A stretch of DNA of 64,000 nucleotides from CBDFHB01 sp965250115 (GTDB lineage Bacteria > Acidobacteriota > Vicinamibacteria > Marinacidobacterales > SMYC01): assembly GCA_965250115.1 (NCBI GenBank), contig CBDFNJ010000001.1, positions 1,860,001 through 1,924,000 on the forward strand, in the 5' to 3' direction. The notes below the pieces were generated by a model, which did no database searches, was not told where the DNA came from, and saw only the letters and a program-made list of their open reading frames with translations. Positions 46,420-55,406 of the stretch are shown here, one piece after another. The stretch's first letter is position 1. Each line of letters opens with the position of its first letter. A program made the translations under genes and the position numbers.

Positions 46420-47214
46420 TCAACGAGCGGTGCGGGAGTAGAAGTCCGCTTCGATCTCGTGAACGCGGTTGTCGTGGTCGGGCCAGCCCGCGAGTAGCGC
46501 GAGAACGCCGGAGGCGAAGCTCAACCAGTTGATTCGAAAAGCGCCCACCTGCCACTCGCTGATCGAGGAGCCTCGTTCCACTTGGAAGCTGTGGACGATT
46601 TCGTGACCGAGGACATGCCGGTCGTCCCGGTGTTCGACGCCGACCCAGATTGTGCCCGGCACGTAGTAGCCGCGTACACGATCGGGAGGGTCTAGATTGT
46701 CGAAGACGAGACTTCCGCTGAGGAGGGATCGTTTTGCGTCGAACCGATATGGGTCTCCCGCGAGCAGATAGTAGGTCGAGAAGGCCGTATTGACCGCGTC
46801 GATTTGAACGCTCGGAGCCTCGCCGCTCCATTTGATGTGAACGAAGGAGTGCGTGAGCTCCCAGTGCGTCCATAGCGTCTCGTCAAAGACTGGCTCGCCG
46901 TTCATCGAACGTCGCGTCAGAAGCGTCGACTTCTGCGCCAACGCCTTTCCGACGAGGGCCCACTCCGGGTTCCGTCCGCCTATCGAATAGCCTGCGTGCG
47001 CGACGAGGCCCGACATGCTTCCTTCCTTCAAAGCTTCTTTGATCGCGCGTCGCGGCGGCTCGCGCTCGAGGAGCACTTTGCCCAGGAAGCTGAGCGCGAC
47101 GTTGAATCCGACTTGTCCCGCGATCAGCTTCGGGTCTCCCCACTGGGCGAGGGCCTTGACAGGAACGCTCAGGCAGAGGAGACCCACCAGCATTGTCGCT
47201 CGGCGTCTCCCCAT
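46420..47214 (-). CDS. Exported protein with a zinc-peptidase-like HEIVH motif
   Basis: A 264-residue protein with signal peptide (LVGLLCLSVPVKALAQ). A HExxH motif occurs in VLGHEIVHSFQVERG, and a second Glu/His-rich site in NRVHEIEADFYSRTAR close to the C terminus could supply a further ligand. One hydrophobic stretch (SFASGVLALLAGW) lies between them. It resembles membrane-associated zinc peptidases only by these motifs; the family is not recognised. ATG 47214 is preferred because it gives the signal peptide; the frame upstream overlaps hutH and lacks character. Divergent from hutH. Confidence 0.72.
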   Translation of the reverse strand: MGRRRATMLVGLLCLSVPVKALAQWGDPKLIAGQVGFNVALSFLGKVLLEREPPRRAIKEALKEGSMSGLVAHAGYSIGGRNPEWALVGKALAQKSTLLTRRSMNGEPVFDETLWTHWELTHSFVHIKWSGEAPSVQIDAVNTAFSTYYLLAGDPYRFDAKRSLLSGSLVFDNLDPPDRVRGYYVPGTIWVGVEHRDDRHVLGHEIVHSFQVERGSSISEWQVGAFRINWLSFASGVLALLAGWPDHDNRVHEIEADFYSRTAR

Positions 47215-47360
47215 GACGGCCCCCCTCGATGAGCTCGGAGAAGCAATATCGCTGCCATGAGAGGAGCCTGCCCTCAACGAACTCGGTGCCAACGATTTGT
47301 ATGGAGCCGTCCGATTGGCGGGCCGGAGCGAGCGTAGTGAGAATCCCTCGGAGCGTGTCG

Positions 47361-47376
47361 TTTTTCCCGGGAAAAA
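47361..47376. promoter_or_regulatory. 16-bp perfect palindrome upstream of hutH
   Basis: TTTTTCCCGGGAAAAA lies in the 255-bp divergent region between the HEIVH protein gene and hutH, 93 bp before the hutH start. It may be an operator for the histidine-degradation genes; no regulator gene is nearby. The rest of the divergent region holds no recognisable gene. Confidence 0.35.
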
Positions 47377-47469
47377 AGGGTACGCCTTTGGGCCGAGATT
47401 TCGGCGGAGCGACCCGGACGCGTCGAGGGAGAGTCTCGGTCGCCAGGCGCCCGCCGAATCGAACGCGAA

Positions 47470-49014
47470 GTGCGATACGATACGGCCGTGGCCGTCGTCC
47501 TCTCGGGAAAGTCTCTCACTCTCGACGAGCTCGCTCGTGTGGCTTTCGAGAACGACACCGTGGAGGTCTCGGGCGAGGCCCGGAAACGGGTTCACGACTC
47601 GCGGCGGGTCGTCGAGGAGATTCTCGAGGCGGAGCGTGTCGTCTACGGCATCAATACCGGCTTCGGTAACTTCCGAAACGTCGTCATTCCCCGAGAAGAT
47701 CTGGAAGAGCTCCAGACGAATTTGATCCGGAGTCACTGTGCCGGTGTGGGCGATCCGTTCTCCGAAGAGATCGTCCGCGCGATTCTGCTTCTTCGCATCA
47801 ACGCTCTGGCTTCCGGTCATTCGGGCATCGACCCTGAGACACTGGACGGGCTCGTTTCGATGCTCAACGCGGGTGTCGTTCCTCTCGTGCCTCAGAAGGA
47901 CTCGGTGGGTGCGAGCGGCGACTTGGCGCCCCTCGCGCACGTCGCGAGCGTGCTTATTGGAGAGGGCGAGGCACTTTACGAGGGAGTGCCGATGCCCGGC
48001 GCGGAAGCGCTCTCGAAGGCCGGGCTCCGGAAGAAGACGCTTCATCCCAAGGACGGACTCGCGCTCATCAATGGAACGCAAGTAATCTCGGCGCTACTAG
48101 CTCACGCTGTGATAGGAGCGAGGCGTTTGATCCGCACCGCGGATGTCGTCGGCGCGCTCACCTTGGATGCCCTGCTCGGAACCGACGTAGCCTTCGATCC
48201 GAGAATACACGAGGCCCGACCCCATCCCGGCCAGCGATGCGTCGCCCGGAACCTGACGCGGCTTCTCACGGGAAGCGCACTTCGCCGTTCCCACGCGGAC
48301 TGCGACCGCGTGCAAGATAGCTATTCGCTGCGTTGTATGCCGCAAGTTCATGGTGCGGTACGCGATGCTGTCGACTATGCCGAGCGTGTCCTCCAGATCG
48401 AGATCAATAGCGCCACCGACAACCCGATGATCTTCGTCGAAGACAAGGAGGTGATCTCGGGAGGGAACTTTCACGGTCAGCCCGTTGCGCTTGCCGCCGA
48501 CTTCCTGACCATAGCCCTCGCGGAGCTCGGAGCCATCAGCGAGCGCCGCACGGAGCGTCTCGTCAATCCGGACCTGTCGGGGCTTCCCGCCTTTCTCGTG
48601 AAGGAAGGCGGGCTCAACTCCGGATTCATGATCCTGCAAGTGACGGCGGCCGCCCTTGCCTCGGAGAACAAGACCCTCTCGCATCCGGCGAGCGTCGATA
48701 GCATTCCGACTTCCGCGAATCAGGAGGATCACGTCAGCATGGGCGTGACGGCGGCGCGCAAGACGAACGAAGTGGCCGGAAACCTCGCCTATATTCTCGC
48801 CATCGAGCTTCTCGCAGCCGCGCAGGCCATCGAGTTCAGAAAACCGCTCGAGTCGTCGCCCGCTCTCGAAGCGGTTCACGCCTTGCTGCGGCAGCATGTT
48901 CCCTCTTATGAACGGGATCGTGAACATTCCCGCGACATCGCCGCGGCGAGAGCGCTCATCGCGTCGGGTGAGGTATTGCGAGCCGCGGAGAGCGAGCTCG
49001 AGGAGATCGAATAG
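47470..49014 (+). CDS. hutH: Histidine ammonia-lyase
   Basis: A 514-residue enzyme that removes ammonia from L-histidine to give urocanate. The MIO cofactor forms from Ala148-Ser149-Gly150 in GASGDLAPLAH. Other conserved blocks are YGINTGFG, QDSYSLRCMPQVHG, NSATDNPM and TSANQEDHVSMG. GTG 47470 is the start used; a slightly later start in VVLSGKSLTLDEL is possible. First gene of a hutH-hutU-hutI operon, 14 bp before hutU. Confidence 0.96.
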   Translation: MRYDTAVAVVLSGKSLTLDELARVAFENDTVEVSGEARKRVHDSRRVVEEILEAERVVYGINTGFGNFRNVVIPREDLEELQTNLIRSHCAGVGDPFSEEIVRAILLLRINALASGHSGIDPETLDGLVSMLNAGVVPLVPQKDSVGASGDLAPLAHVASVLIGEGEALYEGVPMPGAEALSKAGLRKKTLHPKDGLALINGTQVISALLAHAVIGARRLIRTADVVGALTLDALLGTDVAFDPRIHEARPHPGQRCVARNLTRLLTGSALRRSHADCDRVQDSYSLRCMPQVHGAVRDAVDYAERVLQIEINSATDNPMIFVEDKEVISGGNFHGQPVALAADFLTIALAELGAISERRTERLVNPDLSGLPAFLVKEGGLNSGFMILQVTAAALASENKTLSHPASVDSIPTSANQEDHVSMGVTAARKTNEVAGNLAYILAIELLAAAQAIEFRKPLESSPALEAVHALLRQHVPSYERDREHSRDIAAARALIASGEVLRAAESELEEIE

Positions 49015-49028
49015 CAAGGAGATTGCGC

Positions 49029-50696
49029 ATGAGTAGCGAGACTAGAACGAAATCGTCCGCGAGGACGATCCGGGCGCCACGGGGCACCGAGCTGACCTGC
49101 AAGGCTTGGCCGCAGGAAGCCGCGTACCGAATGATCCAGCACAACCTCGATCCCGAGGTGGCCGAGCGGCCGGAGGAGCTCGTCGTCTATGGTGGCACGG
49201 GGAAGGCCGCCCGGAGCTTCGAGGATTTGGATCGCATTCTCGGGGCATTGAAGGAGCTCGACTCCGACGAGACTCTGCTCGTCCAGTCGGGCCGTGCCGT
49301 CGGGATTGCCAAGACACACCCCGAGGCGCCGAGGGTCCTCATCTCGAACTCGATGCTCGTGCCCCACTGGGCAACGTGGGGGGAGTTTCGTCGCCTCGAA
49401 GCCATGGGGCTGACGATGTACGGACAAATGACGGCGGGAAGCTGGATCTACATCGGGACCCAGGGCATCTTGCAGGGAACTTACGAAACCTTCGGCGCCT
49501 GCGCGAGAAGACACTTTGGTGGCAGCATGAAAGGGCGTCTCGTCGTGACGGGTGGGCTCGGCGGTATGGGCGGCGCTCAGCCTCTCGCCGTCACTTTGAA
49601 CGAGGGAGTCTGCCTCGCCGCCGAAGTCGATCCGGGTCGCGTGAAGAGGCGCCTCGAGACGGGCTATCTGGACCGAGCTTCGGCCTCGCTCGACGAGGCG
49701 CTTGCCTGGTGTGACGAAGCGAAGAAGAACGGGGAACCGCTGTCGGTGGCCTTCGTGGGCAATGCCGCCGATCTGCTTTCCGATCTCATTCGGCAAAACC
49801 GCGTTCCCGACGTGTTGACGGACCAAACCTCGGCGCATGACGAGCTGAACGGTTACGTGCCGAATCGAATGACTTACGAGGAAGCCCTCGCACTCCGCAA
49901 AGCGGACCCGAAGCGCTACAGCGAAGAGTCGATGCGCACCATGACCGAGCACGTCCGCTCGATGCTCGAGCTCCAGAAGCGAGGCGCTCAGACCTTCGAC
50001 TATGGCAATAACATCCGCGGTCAAGCCATCGAAGCGGGCGTCGAGAACGCGCTCGACATCGTCGGTTTCGTACCGGCTTACATTCGACCTTTGTTCTGCG
50101 AGGGCTCCGGTCCGTTTCGCTGGGTCGCACTTTCGGGAGATCCGGAAGACATTCGGCGCACCGATCGCGCCGTGCTCGAGACCTTCCCCGACAACGAGCA
50201 CCTGGCGCGATGGATACGGCTCGCGGGCGAGCGGGTTCAATTCCAGGGGCTGCCGGCGCGCATCTGCTGGCTCGCCTACGGCGAGCGTGCGAAAATGGGG
50301 CTCGTTTTCAACGATCTCGTGGCGCGCGGTGAGGTGAAAGCACCCATCGTGATTGGCCGCGACCATCTCGATTGCGGCTCCGTCGCGTCTCCCTATCGCG
50401 AGACGGAAGGTATGAAGGACGGCTCCGACGCGATTGCGGACTGGCCGATTCTGAACGCGCTGCTCAACACGGCCTGCGGAGCGACTTGGGTCAGCGTGCA
50501 TCATGGAGGCGGTGTGGGGATCGGCTATTCGATACACGCGGGGCAGGTCATCGTCGCCGACGGAACCACCTCCGCGGCGCGACGACTCGAGCGCGTCCTC
50601 ACCGCCGACCCCGCGATGGGGATTTTCCGCCACGTCGACGCCGGATACGATCGCGCCGTCGAGGTCGGACGTGAGCGTGGCGTAAAGCTCCCCTGA
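49029..50696 (+). CDS. hutU: Urocanate hydratase
   Basis: A 555-residue NAD-dependent urocanase converting urocanate to imidazolonepropionate. Conserved features: the N-terminal GTELTCKAWPQEAAYRMIQ, the NAD-binding GGLGGMGGAQPLAVTLN, TDQTSAHDELNGY, and the C-terminal GRDHLDCGSVASPYRETE containing the active-site region. ATG 49029 follows AAGGAG by seven bases; the TTG at 49023 is not needed. Length is usual for the family. Confidence 0.96.
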   Translation: MSSETRTKSSARTIRAPRGTELTCKAWPQEAAYRMIQHNLDPEVAERPEELVVYGGTGKAARSFEDLDRILGALKELDSDETLLVQSGRAVGIAKTHPEAPRVLISNSMLVPHWATWGEFRRLEAMGLTMYGQMTAGSWIYIGTQGILQGTYETFGACARRHFGGSMKGRLVVTGGLGGMGGAQPLAVTLNEGVCLAAEVDPGRVKRRLETGYLDRASASLDEALAWCDEAKKNGEPLSVAFVGNAADLLSDLIRQNRVPDVLTDQTSAHDELNGYVPNRMTYEEALALRKADPKRYSEESMRTMTEHVRSMLELQKRGAQTFDYGNNIRGQAIEAGVENALDIVGFVPAYIRPLFCEGSGPFRWVALSGDPEDIRRTDRAVLETFPDNEHLARWIRLAGERVQFQGLPARICWLAYGERAKMGLVFNDLVARGEVKAPIVIGRDHLDCGSVASPYRETEGMKDGSDAIADWPILNALLNTACGATWVSVHHGGGVGIGYSIHAGQVIVADGTTSAARRLERVLTADPAMGIFRHVDAGYDRAVEVGRERGVKLP

Positions 50697-50708
50697 TCCA
50701 GACGCGGC

Positions 50709-51959
50709 ATGAGGCTGATTCGCAACATCGGAGAGCTCTTCGTTCCCGATGTCGCGACCGCACCGGTCGTCAACGACGTTCCCCTGAGCTCGTTGTGCGA
50801 CGCGTGGCTTCTGATTGAAGATGGCACCATCGAAGATTTCGGCACCGGTAGCGCGCCCGTATCGGAGGGTGACGCCATCGACGCACAAGGCGGTGCCGTT
50901 GTTCCCGGGCTCGTGGATTCGCACAGTCATCTCGTATTCGCGGGCACGAGAGAAGACGAGTTCGTTCTCCGATCGTCGGGCAAGAGCTATCTGGAGATCG
51001 CCAAGGCCGGAGGCGGCATCAAGCGCACCGTGGCCGCGGTACGCGAAGCGAGCCTCGACGAGCTGGTGGAGCTGGCGCTGCCGCGACTCGCGCGCATGCT
51101 CGCGAACGGTGTGACGACGCTCGAGATCAAGAGCGGCTACGGCCTCACGATTGAGGACGAGATCAAGATGCTCGAGACCGTTCAACGTCTCCACGACCTG
51201 CAGCCCATCGATCTCGTCGCCACTTATCTCGGAGCGCATACCTTGCCGCCGGAGTACCGCTCGGACCGCTCCGCCTATGTGGATCTGGTCACGAGCGACG
51301 AGCTCATGGGTCGCGTCGCGGAAGAGGGTCTCGCGGAGTTCTGCGACGTTTTCTGTGAAGAGGCGGCCTTTACACTGGAGGAGTCCCGTCGAGTGCTCCA
51401 AAAGGGCAAGGACTACGGACTCGCTCCAAAGATTCACGCGGATCAGATTACACAGATGGGAGCTTCCCGATTGGCCGCCGAAGTGGGAGCGGTGACGGCG
51501 GAGCATTTGGAGCACATCGACGACTCAGGTGCGAAGGCGCTTCGCGACGGGAAGGTGATCGCGGGTCTCCTGCCGGGCTGCTCGTTCTATCTCGGCATTC
51601 CGCAGGCTCCCGCGCGCCGAATACTGCGGGAGGGTATCCCGATCGCGATCGCGACGGACTACAACCCCGGCTCTTCCATGGTGGAGTCTCTTCCGCTCGT
51701 GCTCTCGATCGCCTGCACGCAATTGAAGCTCTCACCCTCCGAAGCGCTGATTGGCGCGACGCTCAACGCCGCGGCGGCACTTCGTCGCGATTCGCGAATC
51801 GGGCTCGTTGCGAAGGGGATGGAGGCAGATCTCGTCGTGCTCGACGCCCCGAGCGTCGATCGGTGGCTCTACCAGGTCGGACGCAACGCGGTGCGAACCG
51901 TTCTCAAGAAGGGACGCGTCGTTTACGAGAAACCATCGGCCAGAGCCATGAAGCCCTGA
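50709..51959 (+). CDS. hutI: Imidazolonepropionase
   Basis: A 416-residue amidohydrolase that opens imidazolonepropionate to N-formimino-glutamate, the third step of histidine degradation. Seen: DSHSHLVFAGTREDEF with the metal histidines, KSGYGLTIEDEIKML, YLGAHTLPPEYR, IHADQITQMGASRLAAEVGA, and the late Asp in ATDYNPGSSM. It starts 12 bp after hutU. hutG or hutF for the last steps is not present here. Confidence 0.96.
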   Translation: MRLIRNIGELFVPDVATAPVVNDVPLSSLCDAWLLIEDGTIEDFGTGSAPVSEGDAIDAQGGAVVPGLVDSHSHLVFAGTREDEFVLRSSGKSYLEIAKAGGGIKRTVAAVREASLDELVELALPRLARMLANGVTTLEIKSGYGLTIEDEIKMLETVQRLHDLQPIDLVATYLGAHTLPPEYRSDRSAYVDLVTSDELMGRVAEEGLAEFCDVFCEEAAFTLEESRRVLQKGKDYGLAPKIHADQITQMGASRLAAEVGAVTAEHLEHIDDSGAKALRDGKVIAGLLPGCSFYLGIPQAPARRILREGIPIAIATDYNPGSSMVESLPLVLSIACTQLKLSPSEALIGATLNAAAALRRDSRIGLVAKGMEADLVVLDAPSVDRWLYQVGRNAVRTVLKKGRVVYEKPSARAMKP

Positions 51960-51986
51960 GCGGGTGAGGGTCCCCGTTGACGTGCC

Positions 51987-52509
51987 TCAGAAAGCGTATT
52001 CGAAGCCGACGAGCGGTGTGATCTTGTCGCGGAGTCCGTTGTCGTCGAGGTTGAAGAGCAAGTTCACGTCGATAAGAAGACTCTGCACCACATTGAGCTT
52101 GAAGCCCACGGCGCCGCTGAGCTGATTGTAGGACTCGTTAACGAAGTCCACGGTGGGAAACGTATTGATGCCGTCTCTGGCTTGGAACGTCGTCTGGATG
52201 AGGCGCGGAGCGTCGATGAAATAGTTCCCGATCACGTCGAGAACGAAGGTGAACCGGCTGCTCACGCCAAAGTCCGCACCCACGACGTAGTTAACCTGGT
52301 CCGGGAGGTCGGCGGACTCGCCCGTGTTCGGATTGCCGGCGAGAACACTCGATCCGTTCCAGAGATAGCCCGCGTTGATGTGGGGTGAAAAGGCTCGTCC
52401 GGATCGCGAGAGAACGATGAAAGGCCGGACACCGGCCGCGCCGATGCCGAGCAGGTTCTCTTCGTCGCCCGTCGGCAAGCGCACGTCGAGACCGAATGCA
52501 GCGCCGGAC
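51987..52509 (-). pseudogene. Outer-membrane beta-barrel protein, 5' end removed by IS5 copy 2
   Basis: About 174 C-terminal residues remain: alternating amphipathic strands (FGLDVRLPTGDEENLLGIGA, FSPHINAGYLWNGSS, FTFVLDVIGNYFI, VGFKLNVVQSLLIDVNLLFN) ending in GFEYAF, the terminal phenylalanine used for BAM-dependent insertion. This resembles the transporter/meta-pathway-type barrel family. The frame enters the IS end at 52510, so the signal peptide and first strands are lost. Confidence 0.75.
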
Positions 52510-53596
52510 TGCCTTGGTGCACAACTCGCGATCTCGGTCCACAATTGTCCTGTACTCACGGATACGAGGTTCCCCATGAGCATTTTCAAACGCACTCAGC
52601 GGAAGTATGTGAAGAAGGCCTATCGCGTGAGGAATTGGCGTGAATATGAGGCGGGTCTACGCAACCGTGGGAGCCTGACCGTCTGGATCTCGCTCACCGC
52701 CGGCAAGCTTGTGAACTGGGACGCGCCCCGGCCGAGGAGGAGGAAACCGGGCCGTCAACGCAAGTACTCGAACCACGCCATCGAGACGGCTGTCACCCTG
52801 GGCATGGTGTTTCATCTGTCATCTAGGCAGAGCGAGGGATTGCTGCGATCGTTGTTCGCTCTGATGAAGCTAGACAATGATGTGCCCGATCACACCACGA
52901 TTTCGAGGCGCAAGGCGAAGCTGGGTAAGGTCCCCTTCTACCAAGACAAGCAGAAGACGCCGTTGCACATCTTGATCGACAGCAGCGGTCTCGCTGTCCA
53001 CGCCGGCCAGCTGCGCAGAGCACCAAAGAGCAGGGACTATCGCAAGCTCCATCTGTGTGTCGACGAGCAGACTGGCGAAGTCGTCGCCGGCGAGCTGACG
53101 AGCAAAAGAGCCCGCGATTCATCGCGGGTTGCATCGCTTGTCGGACAGATCGACAGTCCCATCTCATCGGCCAGAGCTGACACCGCATACGACGCCAGCG
53201 GCGTCTATGAGGCGATCGAGAATCACAGCGCTCATCGCTCGCCGAGGGTGCTGATACCGCCGCGCAAGGGCGCCCAGCTCGCATCGGGGCCGGCGAGCAG
53301 CCGACAGCGCAATCGCAACATTGCAGCACAAGCTCGACTCGGCAAACGAAAGTGGCACACAGAATCGGGCTACAGCAAACGGAGCAAAGTCGAGACAACG
53401 TTCCATCGCTACAAGGCTATCGTGGGCTCAGCGATGCGAGCGAGAGGGTTGGCGGCACAGAGAGTCGAGGCAAGGATCGGGTGCAAGATTCTGAACACCA
53501 TGACGGCGCTCGGGATGCCTGATAGCGAGATGATCGGATGATGGGAGTCGGGGCCAAGCGAGCTATCGGCCTCTATCGGAGTTGTGCACCAAGGCA
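52510..53596 (+). mobile_element. IS5-family element, copy 2, complete
   Basis: 1087 bp bounded by perfect 18-bp inverted repeats TGCCTTGGTGCACAACTC. It carries one intact transposase gene. There is no target duplication: GCGCCGGAC precedes and ACGGGTCGC follows. The two flanks belong to different broken genes (an outer-membrane barrel on the left, SRAP on the right), so an adjacent deletion or a recombination between IS copies has occurred since insertion. Confidence 0.93.
52576..53541 (+). CDS. IS5-family transposase
   Basis: A 321-residue transposase beginning MSIFKRTQRKYVKKAYRV, similar to the IS903 group of IS5. The DDE residues are in LIDSSGLAVH, ADTAYDAS and the Y-R-E-K motif YSKRSKVETTFHRYK. 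The ATG lies 66 bp inside the left end. Intact, and able in principle to act on itself but not on the end-deleted copy 1. Confidence 0.93.
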   Translation: MSIFKRTQRKYVKKAYRVRNWREYEAGLRNRGSLTVWISLTAGKLVNWDAPRPRRRKPGRQRKYSNHAIETAVTLGMVFHLSSRQSEGLLRSLFALMKLDNDVPDHTTISRRKAKLGKVPFYQDKQKTPLHILIDSSGLAVHAGQLRRAPKSRDYRKLHLCVDEQTGEVVAGELTSKRARDSSRVASLVGQIDSPISSARADTAYDASGVYEAIENHSAHRSPRVLIPPRKGAQLASGPASSRQRNRNIAAQARLGKRKWHTESGYSKRSKVETTFHRYKAIVGSAMRARGLAAQRVEARIGCKILNTMTALGMPDSEMIG

Positions 53597-53702
53597 ACGG
53601 GTCGCCGCTTTCGTTTGCCGCTCTGTGGGAGCACTGGGGCAAGGGCAACAACTCCGTCGAATCCTTCACCATCATCACGACGATGGCCTCTCCAGCCCTC
53701 TG

Positions 53703-55406
53703 TGCCAACATCCTTGAGACAATCCGCTCCTTGAAATTAGTGTCGAGGGCGGAGGAGGATCATAGATGAGTACGTTGATTGAGAGAATGACGTCGGCGGG
53801 GTCGGAAGGAGCCCGTAGGGCGACTGGAGATCTCGCCGACCGTGGTGCTGCGGCGGGGGTCCGCGATCTCGAAGTGAGTGAGAAAGCGAAGCGCCGACGT
53901 TTCAGCGCTGAATACAAGCTGCGGATCGTTCGCGAGGCGGACGCCTGCAAGGGTGACGGTGATGTGGCGGCGCTTCTACGTCGCGAGGGACTGTACTCGT
54001 CGCATCTATCGAGTTGGCGTCGGCAACGGGACGAGATCGCCAAGGCGGGATTGACGTCGAGAAAGCGAGGTCGGAAGGCGAAGGCAGAGGCTCCACGGAT
54101 CAAGGAGCTCGAGCGCGAGAACGCCCGACTCCAGCGCCGGCTGGCTCGGGTGGAAACGATGCTAGAGATCCAAAAAAAAAGCCTCCGAGCTCCTGGGGAT
54201 CTCCCTGAACCCGATCGACGACGACGAGAACGATTGATCGTGGCGGCCGAGGAGCTGGCGGGTCGGATTGGACAAACGGCGGAAGCTTGCGAGGCGCTGG
54301 GCGTGTCTCGTTCCACGTTGTATCGTCGACGCCGACCGGTGGCGTCCAAGCCGAAGCGCCGTCCTCGGCCGCAGCGAGCCCTCGACACGACCGAGCGCGA
54401 GAGGGTCCTCAGTGCATTGCATTGCGAACGGTTCGTCGACAAGGCGCCGGCCCAGGTGTGGGCCACGCTTCTGGACGAGGGAATCTACCACTGTTCGATC
54501 CGCACGATGTACCGGATTCTGTCGGAGCACGGAGAGGTGCGTGAGCGCCGGAACCAGCTGCGGCATCCGAACTATCAGAAGCCGGAGCTCGTGGCGGAAG
54601 CGCCGAACCAGGTTTGGTCGTGGGACATAACGAAGCTGCGCGGCCCGGTCAAGTGGACCTACTTTTACCTCTACGTGATTCTCGACATCTTCTCCCGGTA
54701 CGTGACCGGGTGGATGTTGGCTCGGCGAGAAAGCGCCGAGCTCGCCCGTCGTCTCATCAGCGAGAGCTGCCTCAAGCAGAACATCGAAGCCGACCAGCTC
54801 ACCATCCACGCAGACCGCGGCAGCTCGATGCGAAGCAAGTCCGTCGCCTTGCTCCTGGCCGACCTCGGCATAACCAAGACGCACTCGCGGCCGTACGTCT
54901 CGAACGATAATCCCTACTCCGAGTCCCAGTTCAAGACGATGAAGTATTGCCCTGAATTCCCAAGCCGCTTTGGCTGTCTGGAAGACGGCCGCCTGTTCTG
55001 CGGCGGTTTCTTCGACTACTACAACAACGCGCACCGGCACTCGGGACTGGGGCTCATGACGCCGGCCGCCGTTCACTACGGTCGCGCCGACGAGCTCAAC
55101 GCCGCCCGGCGCCAGGTCCTTCTCGAAGCTCATCGGGCTCACCCCGAGCGCTTCGTGCACGGAACACCTCAACCTCCGGTTTTGCCTCGTCAGGTCTGGA
55201 TCAACCCGCCGCCCGAGAAAACGACGCCACAGGAGGCCCTAGGAGCCACTTTCTCGGGGCGCCCCATACCTGAGCTACCCCCGGATTCAAGCTATCCGGA
55301 CGCGATCGCGTCGGAACCCAATCGCGACCGCACCGCGCTCACGCCCCGTCCTTCACTGATCGAGGCTCACTAAATGCAGCCTGCGGGTGTCTCAAAGTCG
55401 TTGACA
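53703..55406 (+). mobile_element. IS3-family element
   Basis: Ends TGCCAACATCCTTGAGACA (53703-53721) and the reverse complement of TGTCAACGACTTTGAGACA (55388-55406) match at 15 of 19 positions and begin with the TG typical of IS3. About 1.7 kb, one fused transposase frame. It is inserted in the SRAP gene. No 3- or 4-bp duplication is convincing, so the exact outer bases may be off by two or three. Confidence 0.85.
53766..55373 (+). CDS. IS3-family transposase, orfA and orfB fused in frame
   Basis: A 535-residue product. Residues 1-145 are the OrfA-type helix-turn-helix and leucine-zipper region (RRRFSAEYKLRIVREADACK, then LERENARLQRRLARVETML). The rest is OrfB with the rve integrase core: VWSWDITKLRG, HADRGSSMRSK and SNDNPYSESQFKTMKY for the D, D and E residues. 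The parts join at a run of nine A (54172-54180). In the +1 frame there, ASELLGISLNPIDDDEND followed by a stop looks like the ordinary OrfA end, so the A-run length decides fused or separate products. A GGAGGAGG site precedes the ATG. Confidence 0.92.
   Translation: MSTLIERMTSAGSEGARRATGDLADRGAAAGVRDLEVSEKAKRRRFSAEYKLRIVREADACKGDGDVAALLRREGLYSSHLSSWRRQRDEIAKAGLTSRKRGRKAKAEAPRIKELERENARLQRRLARVETMLEIQKKSLRAPGDLPEPDRRRRERLIVAAEELAGRIGQTAEACEALGVSRSTLYRRRRPVASKPKRRPRPQRALDTTERERVLSALHCERFVDKAPAQVWATLLDEGIYHCSIRTMYRILSEHGEVRERRNQLRHPNYQKPELVAEAPNQVWSWDITKLRGPVKWTYFYLYVILDIFSRYVTGWMLARRESAELARRLISESCLKQNIEADQLTIHADRGSSMRSKSVALLLADLGITKTHSRPYVSNDNPYSESQFKTMKYCPEFPSRFGCLEDGRLFCGGFFDYYNNAHRHSGLGLMTPAAVHYGRADELNAARRQVLLEAHRAHPERFVHGTPQPPVLPRQVWINPPPEKTTPQEALGATFSGRPIPELPPDSSYPDAIASEPNRDRTALTPRPSLIEAH

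Noticed and set aside
46284..46532. Small plus-strand open frame after the S9 peptidase gene
   Set aside because: Ser/Arg-rich, no ribosome site of note, and overlaps the end of the minus-strand HEIVH protein gene.
48906..51515. An 869-codon open frame on the minus strand opposite hutH-hutU-hutI
   Set aside because: Antisense shadow of three complete enzymes with conserved catalytic motifs; its own product has no recognisable domain.
24638..53596. Composite transposon bounded by the two IS5 copies
   Set aside because: Copy 1 lacks one terminal repeat, there are no matching target duplications, and the 29-kb interior contains ordinary housekeeping and other IS elements.
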